64,000 bases of DNA from Streptococcus gallolyticus (GTDB lineage Bacteria; Bacillota; Bacilli; Lactobacillales; Streptococcaceae), in assembly GCA_019794795.1 (NCBI GenBank), contig JAIMFC010000002.1, positions 89,142 through 153,141 of the forward strand, written 5' to 3'. The notes under the pieces are model-generated. The model was given only the letters and a program-made list of their open reading frames with translations. It did no database searches and was not told where the DNA came from. Below, piece by piece: positions 29,983 through 39,566 of the stretch. The position numbers and the translations under genes were made by a program. Position 1 is the first letter of the stretch, and each line of letters opens with the position of its first letter.

Positions 29983-31029
29983 ATGTCAAAACAAACTCTA
30001 GTCCTGCTTTACGGTGGACGATCTGCTGAGCGAGAAGTGTCTGTTCTCTCAGCTGAGAGCGTCATGCGTGCCGTAAATTACGAAAAGTTCTTTGTCAAAA
30101 CGTACTTCATCACGCAAACTGGCGACTTTATCAAGACCCAAGAATTTTCAAGTCAGCCAGCAGCTGATGAAAAGCTTATGACAAATGAGACCATTGTTGC
30201 CAGTCAACAAATCAAACCGAGCGATATTTACGAAGAAGGGGCTGTTGTTTTCCCAGTTTTACATGGTCCAATGGGCGAAGATGGTTCGATTCAAGGCTTC
30301 CTTGAAGTGCTTAAAATGCCCTATGTCGGTACTAATATCCTGTCGTCTAGTGTTGCCATGGACAAAATCACGACCAAGCATGTCTTGGAATCAGCAGGTG
30401 TACCACAGGTTGCCTATACTGTTTATGTAGAAGGCGCTGATTTTGAGGATATTATTGCGGAGACCTTGGAAAAATTAACCTTCCCAATTTTCGTTAAGCC
30501 TGCTAATATGGGCTCATCTGTCGGCATTTCATGTGCTGGTGATGAGACAGAGTTGCGTGCAGCCATTGACCTAGCCCTCAAATACGATAGCCGTATCTTA
30601 ATCGAACAAGGCGTTGTGGCGCGTGAGATTGAGGTTGGACTTCTTGGAAATGCAGATGTGAAAACAACGGAAGCAGGTGAAGTTGTGAAGGATGTAGCCT
30701 TCTACGACTACCAAGCCAAGTATATCGACAACAAGATTACCATGGCTATTCCTGCTCAGATTGACGCAGCTATTATGGACCAAATGCGGGACTACGCAGC
30801 AACTGCCTTCCGTGCGATTGGCGGTTGTGGCCTTTCCCGCTGTGATTTCTTCTTGACAGAAGACGGTCAAATTTATCTCAATGAGCTCAACACCATGCCA
30901 GGTTTTACTCAGTGGTCTATGTATCCTCTTCTCTGGGAAAATATGGGGCTTGCCTACCCAGATTTGATTGAAGAGTTGGTTGGTTTGGCGCAGGAAATGT
31001 TTGAAAAACGCGAAAGCCATTTGAATTAG
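29983..31029 (+). CDS. ddl: D-alanine--D-alanine ligase
   Basis: A 348-residue protein. It joins two D-Ala molecules with ATP, for the end of the peptidoglycan stem peptide. The N-terminal [13 protein letters not shown] and [11 protein letters not shown] motif and the ATP-grasp domain ([22 protein letters not shown]) are all present. I chose ATG 29983, with AAAAGAGAAACTC upstream; an earlier in-frame start at 29944 falls in the promoter (TATAAT near 29947). It is followed by a repeat element and murF. Confidence 0.96.
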   Translation: MSKQTLVLLYGGRSAEREVSVLSAESVMRAVNYEKFFVKTYFITQTGDFIKTQEFSSQPAADEKLMTNETIVASQQIKPSDIYEEGAVVFPVLHGPMGEDGSIQGFLEVLKMPYVGTNILSSSVAMDKITTKHVLESAGVPQVAYTVYVEGADFEDIIAETLEKLTFPIFVKPANMGSSVGISCAGDETELRAAIDLALKYDSRILIEQGVVAREIEVGLLGNADVKTTEAGEVVKDVAFYDYQAKYIDNKITMAIPAQIDAAIMDQMRDYAATAFRAIGGCGLSRCDFFLTEDGQIYLNELNTMPGFTQWSMYPLLWENMGLAYPDLIEELVGLAQEMFEKRESHLN

Positions 31030-31064
31030 AGTCTTTCACATTTATTAATAAAGTAGATTGACGC

Positions 31065-31250
31065 AGTAGTTGACTGAATGTTCTCATTCCTTGCTATGCA
31101 AGCAATTTCGAATAATTGAAGCTAGTTTCACTAGCTATATTTATAGCCACCAAAGGTCCCCCAGACCTTTGGTGCTAGTCAACTGTGCGGGGGCGGGACG
31201 GCAAAATCGATTTCTAGGAAATCACGATTCTTGTCCCGCTCCCTTTTGGA
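31065..31250 (+). repeat. Dispersed inverted-repeat element, copy B
   Basis: Between ddl and murF. Outer arms AGTTGACT (near 31068) and AGTCAACT (31177-31184) enclose AGCTAGT (31120-31126) / ACTAGCT (31130-31136) and CACCAAAGGT (31148-31157) / ACCTTTGGTG (31165-31174). The segment 31179-31198 matches copy A in the opposite orientation. A GC-rich stem, GGGGGCGGGAC (31189-31199) / GTCCCGCTCCC (31233-31243), ends it and could act as a terminator just before the murF ribosome binding site. Confidence 0.6.
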
Positions 31251-31258
31251 GAAATAAC

Positions 31259-32623
31259 ATGAAATTAAGTTTACACGAGGTGGCGCAGGCTGTCGGTGCT
31301 AGAAATGATATCACAGTCTTTCCAGACTTTGATTTAGGAAATATCGAGTTTGACAGCCGCAAGATTCAAGCGGGAGATCTTTTTCTTCCTCTTCAAGGAG
31401 CGCGTGATGGGCATGACTTTATTGATATTGCCTTTGAAAATGGTGCTCTGGCCACTTTTTCTGAAAGAGATTTGGGAGACAGACCCCATATTTGGGTCTA
31501 TGACTGCCTCAAGTCTTTGCAAAAATTAGCCAAGTATTATTTAGAAAAGATGGATGCGGAAGTCATCGCTGTGACGGGTTCAAATGGGAAAACGACGACC
31601 AAGGATATGATTTGTGACGTTTTATCAACGACTTACAAAACCTATAAGACTCAGGGGAATTACAATAACGAAATTGGTCTTCCCTACACAGCTCTTCATA
31701 TGCCTGATGATACGGAAATGCTGGTCTTGGAAATGGGACAGGATCACTTGGGCGACATCCGTTTGCTTTCAACGATTGCCAAGCCTAAAATCGGTGTTGT
31801 GACCCTAATTGGCGAAGCGCACTTGGAGTTCTTTGGAACACGTGAAAAGATTGCCCAAGGGAAACTTCAAATCGCAGACGGCATGCCGGTCGGTGGACTC
31901 TTGGTAGCACCAGCAGATAGCATCATTGATAAGTTTTTACCCAAGCAGCAGAATGTGGTTCGTTTTGGGGAAAATGCTGCACTGTCTATTAGCGACTTAT
32001 CAGAGTACAAGGATCACCTAACCTTCAAGACAAATTTCCTAGAAAAAGAGATTTATTTACCTGTTACTGGTAAATACAATGCTACCAATGCTATGGTAGC
32101 TGCCTTTATTGGACAAAAATTAGGTATAGCAGAAGAGGAAATTCTTCAAGCCTTGGCGCATTTGCAACTAACCAAAAACCGCACAGAGTGGAAAAAGGCC
32201 AGCAATGGAGCTGATATCTTATCAGATGTCTACAATGCCAACCCAACAGCTATGAAGTTGATTTTGGAAACATTTTCGAGCATTCCAGCCAATCCAGATG
32301 GCAAAAAAATTGCTGTCCTAGCAGAAATGAAGGAACTAGGCAAACAGTCTGTGGCTCTTCACAATCAGATGATCATGAGCCTCAGCCCGGAATACCTAGA
32401 TACGGTTATTTTTTACGGACAAGACATTGAAAATTTAGCCCAACTAGCTAGTCAGATGTTTCCGATTGGAAAAGTATTTTTCTTCAAGAAAAATGACCAA
32501 GAAGACCAATTTGAAGACCTTTTTAATAAGGTAAAAGAAGTCCTTCAGCCAAATGACCAAATTCTCCTCAAAGGAAGCAATTCCATGAATTTAGGAGAAA
32601 TTGTGAAACGATTGGAAGAATAA
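31259..32623 (+). CDS. murF: UDP-MurNAc-tripeptide--D-Ala-D-Ala ligase
   Basis: A 454-residue protein. It adds D-Ala-D-Ala, the product of Ddl, to the UDP-MurNAc tripeptide. The Mur ligase P-loop is V-T-G-S-N-G-K-T-T-T-K-D (about residues 105-116); the E-M-G-Q-D-H-L-G-D-I and N-Y-N-N-E-I-G motifs and the C-terminal D-V-Y-N-A-N-P are typical. ATG 31259 has TTGGAGAAATAAC upstream; a longer in-frame extension to 31070 covers the repeat element and has no ribosome binding site. Functionally paired with ddl. Confidence 0.95.
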   Translation: MKLSLHEVAQAVGARNDITVFPDFDLGNIEFDSRKIQAGDLFLPLQGARDGHDFIDIAFENGALATFSERDLGDRPHIWVYDCLKSLQKLAKYYLEKMDAEVIAVTGSNGKTTTKDMICDVLSTTYKTYKTQGNYNNEIGLPYTALHMPDDTEMLVLEMGQDHLGDIRLLSTIAKPKIGVVTLIGEAHLEFFGTREKIAQGKLQIADGMPVGGLLVAPADSIIDKFLPKQQNVVRFGENAALSISDLSEYKDHLTFKTNFLEKEIYLPVTGKYNATNAMVAAFIGQKLGIAEEEILQALAHLQLTKNRTEWKKASNGADILSDVYNANPTAMKLILETFSSIPANPDGKKIAVLAEMKELGKQSVALHNQMIMSLSPEYLDTVIFYGQDIENLAQLASQMFPIGKVFFFKKNDQEDQFEDLFNKVKEVLQPNDQILLKGSNSMNLGEIVKRLEE

Positions 32624-32658
32624 AAATAAGAAAAGGAAGCAGGATGAACTGTTTCCTT

Positions 32659-33417
32659 TTACAATACCTTGATAAGGGCGAGTAGCAACATGTGAAGGGG
32701 ATAAAAGAGGTAGGAGAAAGATTGGCTAATCTTGGATTTGTAGCCTTGCTGGCCACTATAGAGCCAGATGATAGGAAGAGCCGTGAGCGCCCAGTACTGG
32801 ATAGAGATAATTTCCAGACCATAGATTTGCCAGGCTTGATAAACAGCCTCCCAGCCATATTCTTGGATTAGAGGAAAATTTTTCATGATGACATTGATGA
32901 TAAAGAAGAAAAAGAGTTGCCAGCTTTTGTTTTTAAGACTCTGTCCTTGAAAGAAGTAGAAGACATGCACCATGGCGACACCTCGACTGGCATAGTCTGT
33001 TCCTAGATAATCAGCTAGACTACAGGCAATTAGCAAGACCAGTAATATCGGTAGCAGTGCCCATTTTTTCTCTAATTTTTTGAGATAATCAATACTTGCC
33101 AAGCTGATAAGGGCGATGACAAAGGTCCAGAGGACATTTTGGAAAGGGCTGTAGGCCAGTTTTCCTTCGGACATGAGATGATAGGGAATATCGGTTAGAA
33201 TGGCCATAGCTAGGAGACGCCCGATGTAGCTTCTCAGGTCATGAGTGTAGAGAAATCCTTGGACAAGCAAGAAGGCAAAAATGGGAAACGCTAGCCGTCC
33301 AATTGCCCGAATCCAGATGTGATTTGGAAAGAAGACTAGGCCAGTGTGGTCGATGAGCATGAGAATCATGGCCAAGTTTCGGAGGAAAAAACTGCTTAGT
33401 GAAGGTGTTTTTTGCAT
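32659..33417 (-). CDS. TraX family membrane protein
   Basis: A 252-residue integral membrane protein with seven or more hydrophobic spans. The start (L-R-N-L-A-M-I-L-M-L-I-D-H-T-G-L-V-F) and R-L-A-F-P-I-F-A-F-L-L-V-Q-G motif are the signature of the TraX family, named for an F-pilin acetylase; chromosomal members in streptococci have no proven role and may be acyltransferase-like. It is convergent with murF, and the AAAAGGAA / TTCCTTTT hairpin at 32631-32660 can serve as shared terminator. Confidence 0.85.
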   Translation of the reverse strand: MQKTPSLSSFFLRNLAMILMLIDHTGLVFFPNHIWIRAIGRLAFPIFAFLLVQGFLYTHDLRSYIGRLLAMAILTDIPYHLMSEGKLAYSPFQNVLWTFVIALISLASIDYLKKLEKKWALLPILLVLLIACSLADYLGTDYASRGVAMVHVFYFFQGQSLKNKSWQLFFFFIINVIMKNFPLIQEYGWEAVYQAWQIYGLEIISIQYWALTALPIIWLYSGQQGYKSKISQSFSYLFYPLHMLLLALIKVL

Positions 33418-33598
33418 AATGATTTATCCTTAGAATAGTTCTTTCTTCTATTAAACCATATTTTTCTAAAAAGTGTTAGGAATGTTTAGAAAATGGTTCA
33501 TGAGCATATTTCTAGTCAAAGAAAAAGAGATCTGATACAGTATTTTTGCGAACGAAATAAAAAAATACAAAACAAATGTTCGTTGAAGGTGCTTTCTT

Positions 33599-34321
33599 TT
33601 GAAGAAAACAAATCGATACGTTGTTGCATTATTCGGTGTTGTCTTACACTTGATGTTGGGTTCGACCTATGCTTGGAGTGTTTATCGAAACCCTATTATG
33701 GAAGAAACCTCCTGGGATGTTTTTGCGGTGGCCTTTGCCTTTAGTTTAGCGATTTTTTGCTTGGGGATGTCAGCTGCTTTTATGGGACGGTTGGTTGAGA
33801 GATTTGGTCCTCGCGTGACAGGCCTGATTTCAGCGGCTTCTCCAATGGCACAAGATATGGCAGGGTTATCTGCTGAATCAGCTGCGGTACTGGTTGGGTT
33901 ACTAGGGATTTTCAATGGCTTTGGTCGTCTTCTTTGGGCAAGTTTTTCAGATTATATTGGCCGTCCCTTGACCTTTTTCATCCTTTTCTTGGTGAATTTA
34001 GGGATGACAGCTAGCCTCTTCTTTGCCAAGGAAGCGATGCTCTTTTCCATTGCTATGTCTGTCCTCATGAAGTGCTATGGATCTGGTTTCTCCCTTCTTC
34101 CAGCCTATCTCAGTGATATGTTTGGAACTAAGGAATTAGCCGCCTTGCACGGCTATAGCTTGACGGCCTGGGCAGCAGCAGGTTTATTCGGTCCCATTCT
34201 TTTGTCGGAAAACTATTCTTGGTCTCAATCTTATACGACGACGCTTATAGTCTTTCTAGCTTTTTATTCGATTGGCCTAGTAACCACTTTTTATCTACGT
34301 TCTCTAATGAATAAGAAATAA
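33599..34321 (+). pseudogene. OFA-type MFS transporter with internal deletion
   Basis: Starts at TTG 33599 behind GAAGGTG. The first 75 residues match the start of oxalate/formate antiporter (OFA) type MFS proteins (L-G-S-T-Y-A-W-S-V-Y-R-N-P; F-G-P-R-V-T-G-L). Directly afterwards the sequence jumps to A-S-P-M-A-Q-D-M-A, which in full-length relatives belongs to the start of the second half, and continues F-N-G-F-G-R-L-L-W-A-S-F-S-D-Y to the end. Only 240 residues remain of about 400, so roughly four transmembrane helices are missing, in frame. Probably non-functional in transport. Confidence 0.75.
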
Positions 34322-34421
34322 GATGTAAAACAGGCAGATCTATTGCTTGTTTTTTGTGGTGTTGGAGCTAGCCTCGTTTTTTGGTATAATAGAATGAAAT
34401 ACTTGAATGAAAGATGAACAA

Positions 34422-35111
34422 ATGCACACATTTTTTTCACCACTTCGTACCGAATTACCTCATTTTCCATTATCGATACACTTTTTGTCCATCTTATGCT
34501 TAATCTTGATTGCTTATGCTGTCCAACTTTGGAGTCACAAAGCTAGTTTTCAAAAGATTTGGCGTAATGGCATGCTGTTTCAGCTAATCGTAGTCTATAC
34601 TTGGTTTATCTGGGCAAGCCTACCCTTATCTGAGCTATTGCCACTTTATCATTGTCGAATGGCTATGTTTATACTCTTATTTTGCCCTAAAGGACAAATC
34701 AAGGATTATTTTGCCTTAATTGGAGTGGTTGGTTCTATCTTAGCCATGATTTATCCTGCATTTTATCCCTACCCTCTTTTTCATGTGACGAATCTCTTTT
34801 TCTTCACAGGACATTTTGGCTTATTCGCCTTAAGCTTGCTTCATTTGAAAGAGAGTCAGACACTGGTTCAGATAAATGCATTTTGGATTGCTAAGGTGAC
34901 AATTATATTAAATAGCCTTTTAATACTGGTCAATTTTTTGACAGGAGGAAATTACGGCTTTTTAGCAGATACACCTATTTTGCATAGTCAACAACCGGTC
35001 TTCAATCTATTTCTAGTCAGTGGAGTCTTTATTCTCTTGTTGACCTTGACTGCGACTGCTTTTCAGAAAAGTTTACAGGCTTCCTTGGTACTCTCAGCTG
35101 ATAAGGATTGA
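34422..35111 (+). CDS. YwaF/TIGR02206 family membrane protein
   Basis: About 229 residues with six hydrophobic spans. Pattern and length fit the TIGR02206 (YwaF) family of conserved membrane proteins: an early Leu/Ile-rich span, L-P-L-Y-H-C-R-M-A-M, and the T-G-G-N-Y-G-F-L segment. Function unknown. ATG 34422 has GAAAGATG upstream; ATG 34407 in the same frame is a possible alternative. A sigma-A promoter begins in its last codons. Confidence 0.75.
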   Translation: MHTFFSPLRTELPHFPLSIHFLSILCLILIAYAVQLWSHKASFQKIWRNGMLFQLIVVYTWFIWASLPLSELLPLYHCRMAMFILLFCPKGQIKDYFALIGVVGSILAMIYPAFYPYPLFHVTNLFFFTGHFGLFALSLLHLKESQTLVQINAFWIAKVTIILNSLLILVNFLTGGNYGFLADTPILHSQQPVFNLFLVSGVFILLLTLTATAFQKSLQASLVLSADKD

Positions 35112-35136
35112 TAAAAAGCCTTAGTTTGGGTATAAT
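35108..35136 (+). promoter_or_regulatory. Promoter upstream of prfC
   Basis: TTGATA (35108-35113) and TATAAT (35131-35136) are separated by 17 bases. Transcription would start about 35143, inside the left arm of the hairpin at 35137-35162. Confidence 0.55.
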
Positions 35137-35168
35137 AGTAGAGTTAGAGGTCTAGCTCTACTTTTTTA
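35137..35168 (+). terminator. Terminator-like hairpin before prfC
   Basis: AGTAGAGTTAG (35137-35147) pairs with CTAGCTCTACT (35152-35162), one T-G pair, followed by six T residues. It can end transcription from the upstream membrane protein gene. Confidence 0.7.
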
Positions 35169-35255
35169 CGTATTAGGAGTTTACCAATGTAAAAAAATAA
35201 ACGGATAAGATATAGATGATAGCTCTGCTATTTTAAAAAAGAAAAAGGAAAGAAT

Positions 35256-36800
35256 ATGACATTACAAGACGAAATTAAGAAACGTCGTACTTTTGCCATC
35301 ATCTCTCACCCGGATGCTGGTAAGACGACTATTACGGAGCAGTTGCTCTACTTTGGTGGGGAAATCCGCGAGGCGGGAACTGTTAAGGGAAAAAAGACAG
35401 GGAACTTTGCCAAGTCTGACTGGATGGATATCGAGAAACAACGTGGTATCTCTGTTACCTCATCTGTGATGCAGTTTGACTATGCTGGTAAACGCGTCAA
35501 TATCTTGGATACGCCAGGGCACGAGGACTTCTCTGAAGATACTTATCGTACTTTGATGGCGGTGGATGCGGCGGTCATGGTCGTTGACTCTGCAAAGGGG
35601 ATCGAGGCGCAGACTAAAAAACTGTTTGAAGTTGTGAAACACCGTAATATCCCAGTTTTCACCTTTATTAACAAATTGGACCGTGATGGACGTGAACCAC
35701 TTGACCTTTTGGAAGAATTGGAAGAAGTGCTGGGCATTGCCAGCTATCCAATGAACTGGCCAATCGGCATGGGGAAATCCTTCGAGGGTCTCTATGACTT
35801 GCACAATGAGCGCTTGGAACTCTACAAAGGGGATGAACGCTTTGCGACCATCGAAGAGGGGGACAAGCTTTTTGGGAGCAATCCTTTCTATGCCCAAGTT
35901 TTGGAAGATATTGAGCTTTTGCAAGAAGCAGGAAATGAATTTTCACAAGAAGCTATTTTCAATGGTGAATTGACCCCTGTTTTCTTCGGATCAGCCCTTA
36001 CAAACTTTGGTGTACAGACCTTCCTTGATACTTTCTTAGAATTTGCGCCAGAACCTCACGGTCATAAGACGACTGAAGGTGAAGTGATTGACCCACTCAA
36101 TCAAGATTTTTCAGGATTTGTGTTCAAAATTCAAGCCAACATGGACCCACGTCACCGTGACCGTATTGCTTTTGTGCGTGTTGTTTCGGGTGAATTTGAG
36201 CGCGGTATGTCTGTCAACCTGCCTCGTACTGGTAAGGGGGCTAAGCTATCCAACGTGACTCAGTTTATGGCAGAGAGCCGTGAAAATGTTGAGAATGCGG
36301 TTGCTGGTGATATTATCGGGGTTTACGATACAGGAACCTATCAAGTTGGGGATACGCTTACTGTTGGTAAAAATAAATTTGAATTTGAACCACTCCCAAC
36401 CTTCACACCTGAAATTTTCATGAAAGTTTCAGCTAAGAACGTCATGAAACAAAAATCATTCCACAAAGGAATCGAGCAATTAGTGCAAGAAGGAGCCGTC
36501 CAGCTTTACAAGAACTACCAAACTGGTGAATACATGCTCGGTGCTGTTGGTCAGTTGCAGTTTGAAGTCTTCAAACACCGCATGGAAGGCGAGTACAATG
36601 CAGAAGTAGTCATGACACCGATGGGTAAAAAGACAGTTCGTTGGATTAAACCAGAGGACTTGGATGAGCGCATGTCATCTAGCCGAAATATCTTGGCTAA
36701 AGACCGCTTTGACCAACCAGTCTTCCTCTTTGAAAATGACTTTGCCCTCCGCTGGTTTGCGGATAAATATCCAGATGTAGCACTGGAAGAGAAGATGTAA
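35256..36800 (+). CDS. prfC: Peptide chain release factor 3
   Basis: A 514-residue translational GTPase of full RF3 length. G1 is H-P-D-A-G-K-T-T (18-25), G3 is D-T-P-G-H-E-D-F, G4 is N-K-L-D-R-D-G. The C-terminal domains end with [12 protein letters not shown]3 recycles RF1/RF2 from ribosomes after peptide release. AAAGGAAAGAAT precedes ATG 35256. A strong terminator follows; the neighbouring corA-like gene converges on it. Confidence 0.96.
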   Translation: MTLQDEIKKRRTFAIISHPDAGKTTITEQLLYFGGEIREAGTVKGKKTGNFAKSDWMDIEKQRGISVTSSVMQFDYAGKRVNILDTPGHEDFSEDTYRTLMAVDAAVMVVDSAKGIEAQTKKLFEVVKHRNIPVFTFINKLDRDGREPLDLLEELEEVLGIASYPMNWPIGMGKSFEGLYDLHNERLELYKGDERFATIEEGDKLFGSNPFYAQVLEDIELLQEAGNEFSQEAIFNGELTPVFFGSALTNFGVQTFLDTFLEFAPEPHGHKTTEGEVIDPLNQDFSGFVFKIQANMDPRHRDRIAFVRVVSGEFERGMSVNLPRTGKGAKLSNVTQFMAESRENVENAVAGDIIGVYDTGTYQVGDTLTVGKNKFEFEPLPTFTPEIFMKVSAKNVMKQKSFHKGIEQLVQEGAVQLYKNYQTGEYMLGAVGQLQFEVFKHRMEGEYNAEVVMTPMGKKTVRWIKPEDLDERMSSSRNILAKDRFDQPVFLFENDFALRWFADKYPDVALEEKM

Positions 36801-36802
36801 TT

Positions 36803-36828
36803 AAAAAACAGCCTGAGGGCTGTTTTTT
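36803..36828. terminator. Bidirectional terminator between prfC and corA-like gene
   Basis: AAAAAACAGCC (36803-36813) pairs perfectly with GGCTGTTTTTT (36818-36828), loop TGAG, T-rich on both strands. Confidence 0.9.
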
Positions 36829-37726
36829 AACGCTTATTTCTAACAAAGAGGAGAAGGAGTCTGGCTACGATAAACCAAATGATCACCGAAATAATGCAAA
36901 GGTAAATCCAAGTATGTTCCTTATCGGTAAAGGGAAGGGGGATATTCATCCCGAAAAATCCAGTGATACAGGCAAGGATGGCTAGATTGATGGAAATGAC
37001 ATTAAGAGCGGTCAAGTTGTCATTCAGATTGTTATTGAGGACATTGTTGAAGGAAGAAGATAGTTGGGCAAGAATTTGTGAGTTGAGCTGCGTCATACTG
37101 ACCAACTGGCGAGCTTCAATGAGGGCATCTGTCAATTGCTCCTTTTCAGCGTCGCTATTATTTTTCTGACTATGGTGACTTTCCAGCTGCTCTAGGAGTA
37201 GGACATTCTGGTTAGAAGCGGCAAGGAGGTAGACAGAACCTGTCTCCAAGTCGGACATGGCCAGCAGATTTTTTTTACTCGTTTGCTGGCGGAGTTTGCG
37301 ATTGAGTTCGTCTTTTTCGTTATCAATAAAATCTACTGCCTGGAAATATTTTTTAGTTAAAAGCGTTAAGGTAGCAAAGAGGAAGGTTTTGACAGATACA
37401 TGGGGATGATTTGTCAAATAGGTAGCCATCATTTGAGAAACATAGGCATTTCGATGATTGGTAATAGAGATGAGTTGCTTATTGTTTAAGACAAACGTTA
37501 CAGGGATTGTCTCGTAATATTGGTCTTCTTGAATGGGATCTAAAACATTGAAGACCAGTGTCAAACTGTCAGAATCTATATCATATTCCATAAAAGCTCG
37601 TTCATTCTTATCTAAGGAATAGTTGATAATCTCAGGATCAATTTCTTGCGGAAGTGAGTGGCTATCTGGGTGCTGCTCAATATCAATATTAATCCATTTA
37701 TACTCTCCAAATATAGTCTCTTGCAT
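36827..37726 (-). CDS. CorA family divalent cation transporter
   Basis: A 299-residue protein with the two C-terminal transmembrane helices of the CorA family and the G-M-N motif at 259-261 (G-F-F-G-M-N-I-P) that forms the selectivity filter. The N-terminal cytoplasmic domain is acidic at the start (P-E-I-I-N-Y-S-L-D), and a long helix precedes TM1 (S-S-F-N-N-V-L-N-N-N-L-N-D-N). CorA proteins carry Mg2+ and sometimes Co2+ or Ni2+. Convergent with prfC. GAGGAAACAAG lies upstream of the start. Confidence 0.9.
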   Translation of the reverse strand: MQETIFGEYKWINIDIEQHPDSHSLPQEIDPEIINYSLDKNERAFMEYDIDSDSLTLVFNVLDPIQEDQYYETIPVTFVLNNKQLISITNHRNAYVSQMMATYLTNHPHVSVKTFLFATLTLLTKKYFQAVDFIDNEKDELNRKLRQQTSKKNLLAMSDLETGSVYLLAASNQNVLLLEQLESHHSQKNNSDAEKEQLTDALIEARQLVSMTQLNSQILAQLSSSFNNVLNNNLNDNLTALNVISINLAILACITGFFGMNIPLPFTDKEHTWIYLCIISVIIWFIVARLLLLFVRNKR

Positions 37727-37835
37727 ACTTGTTTCCTCTCTAACTACCTAGTGATTGTTATTATACTGAAATCCAGAGCACAATACAAGTAAGGGACTTT
37801 TTACAAAATAGTAAAGAAAATGAGTTAAATTTTAC

Positions 37836-37873
37836 AGAAAACGATTGCATAATTTTGTGAAATAATGTACAAT
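37836..37873 (+). promoter_or_regulatory. cre-like site overlapping the promoter of the first flavin reductase gene
   Basis: The reverse complement of 37836-37850, ATGCAATCGTTTTCT, fits the CcpA consensus WTGNAANCGNWNNCW at every fixed position. TTGCAT (37845-37850) is the -35, 17 bases before TACAAT (37868-37873). CcpA bound here should block the promoter when rapidly used sugars are present (inference). Confidence 0.7.
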
Positions 37874-37910
37874 GTATTTACATCATTAAAAAATAATATT
37901 AGGGGGAACA

Positions 37911-39428
37911 ATGATGAAGAAGAAACATTGGTTGGTCTTATTGGCTAGCTTGTTTGCAATCTTTTTAGTTGCTTGTGGAAGCACTAAAACAGCTAAGGAA
38001 ACAGAGAAATCTTCAACTCCGCCAAGTAGTTCAGAAGAAGTAGTTTCAGGTGCATCTGAAAAGACTTATACTAATCCAAAAGAAATGAAGAAGAGCTATG
38101 ACGTAGTTGTCGTTGGTTCTGGTGGTGCTGGTATGGCAGCAGCTATCTCTGCTCAAGAAGCAGGAGCAACTGTTGCAATCTTTGAAAAAATGCCAGTTAT
38201 TGGGGGAAATACAACTAAATCATCTGGTGGTATGAATGCCTCTGAAACAAAATACCAAAAAGCACAAGGTATTGATGATACAAACGATTTGTTCTACGAA
38301 GAAACCCTTAAGGGTGGTAAGGGAACAAATGATCCTGAATTGCTGCGTTACCTAGTCGATAACTCATCAGAAGCGATTGACTGGTTGGATAGCATTGGTA
38401 TCACATTGAGTGACGTTTCTTTCTCAGGTGGTTTCTCTAAGGCACGTATTCACCGTCCAGCTGATGGTTCAGCAGTAGGTGGCTACCTTGTTAATGGTCT
38501 TTACAACAACTTGATGGAGAAAAAAGTTCCAATCTTTGTCAATGCTGATGTAACAGAAATTACAGAAAAAGATGGTGCTGCAACAGGTATTAAAGTAACT
38601 GTTGATGGCAAAGAAAAAACAATCAAAGCCAAAGCTGTTATTGATACTGCTGGTGGTTTTGGTGCCAACATGGATATGATTACAAGCTACAAACCTGAAC
38701 TTAAAGGCTATGTAACAACTAACCATGAAGGAGCTACAGGTGATGGTATTGCCATGGCTCAAAAACTTGGTGCAGCAACTGTTCAAATGGATAAAATTCA
38801 AATCCACCCAACAGTTTACCAAGAAAAATCATTCCTCGTTTCGGAAGCAATCCGTGGAGAAGGTGCAGTCCTTATCAACGCGGAAGGAAAACGTTTCTAC
38901 AATGAAATGGAAACGCGTGACAATGTATCTGCAGCCATCAATGCGCTTCCAGAACAATATGCTTATGTTGTCTTTGACCAACAACTTCGTGAACATTCTA
39001 AATCAATTGATACTTACGAAGAAAAAGGTATGGTTGTAAAAGCAGATACCATTGAAGAATTGGCAAAAGAAATTGGCGTTTCACCAGAAAACATGAAATC
39101 TACTATTGACGCATGGAATGGCTATGTTGCTGCTAAGAATGATACAGAATTTGGCCGTACAACAGGTATGGACCGCGATATCTCTAAAGGTCCATTCTAC
39201 TCCATCAAGATTGCACCAGGTATTCACCATACAATGGGTGGTCTTAAAATCAATACAAACACAGAAGTATTGAAAGAAGATGGTTCAGCTATCCCAGGTC
39301 TCTTTGCCGCAGGTGAAGTAACGGGTGGTGTACATGGCTCTAACCGTATCGGTGGTAACGCGGTTGCGGACATTATCATCTTTGGCCGTCAAGCTGGTAT
39401 AAAAGCAGCTGAGTTTGCTAAAAAATAA
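37911..39428 (+). CDS. Lipoprotein flavin-dependent fumarate reductase-like protein (copy 1)
   Basis: A 505-residue protein. The lipobox L-V-A-C (Cys22) and a Ser/Thr/Glu-rich linker place it on the outer membrane face. The FAD domain begins V-V-V-G-S-G-G-A-G-M-A-A-A; F-E-K-M-P-V-I-G-G-N-T, the substrate-binding H-R-P-A-D-G-S-A-V-G and the G-I-H-H-T-M-G-G-L end match the FrdA/flavocytochrome c family, which reduces fumarate or urocanate-like acceptors. No FMN-binding domain or heme motif is present, so the electron donor must be another protein. Strong ribosome binding site AGGGGGAAC. Confidence 0.88.
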   Translation: MMKKKHWLVLLASLFAIFLVACGSTKTAKETEKSSTPPSSSEEVVSGASEKTYTNPKEMKKSYDVVVVGSGGAGMAAAISAQEAGATVAIFEKMPVIGGNTTKSSGGMNASETKYQKAQGIDDTNDLFYEETLKGGKGTNDPELLRYLVDNSSEAIDWLDSIGITLSDVSFSGGFSKARIHRPADGSAVGGYLVNGLYNNLMEKKVPIFVNADVTEITEKDGAATGIKVTVDGKEKTIKAKAVIDTAGGFGANMDMITSYKPELKGYVTTNHEGATGDGIAMAQKLGAATVQMDKIQIHPTVYQEKSFLVSEAIRGEGAVLINAEGKRFYNEMETRDNVSAAINALPEQYAYVVFDQQLREHSKSIDTYEEKGMVVKADTIEELAKEIGVSPENMKSTIDAWNGYVAAKNDTEFGRTTGMDRDISKGPFYSIKIAPGIHHTMGGLKINTNTEVLKEDGSAIPGLFAAGEVTGGVHGSNRIGGNAVADIIIFGRQAGIKAAEFAKK

Positions 39429-39431
39429 TTT

Positions 39432-39467
39432 TAAAAAGTAGGCACGAAAGTATCGTGTTTACTTTTT
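39432..39467 (+). terminator. Terminator between the two flavin reductase genes
   Basis: AAAAAGTAGGCACGA (39432-39446) pairs with TCGTGTTTACTTTTT (39452-39466), two G-T pairs, with a T run at the end. Confidence 0.8.
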
Positions 39468-39499
39468 TATTATTCCTTAAAAATTCTTTTCAAAATAGC

Positions 39500-39528
39500 T
39501 TGTCAACGTTTGTGAAATAATGTACAAT
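39500..39528 (+). promoter_or_regulatory. Promoter of the second flavin reductase gene
   Basis: TTGTCA (39500-39505) and TACAAT (39523-39528) are 17 bases apart. TGTGAAATAATGTACAAT is shared word for word with the promoter of copy 1. The cre-like site of copy 1 is degenerate here (one mismatch at a fixed base in TTGTCAACG). Confidence 0.7.
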
Positions 39529-39566
39529 ATAAAAGCATCATTAAAAAAATAATATTAGGGGGAACA

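Noticed and set aside
31070..31258. Extended N-terminus of MurF
   Set aside because: The extension translates the dispersed repeat; MurF begins at ATG 31259 with a good ribosome binding site and family-like start.
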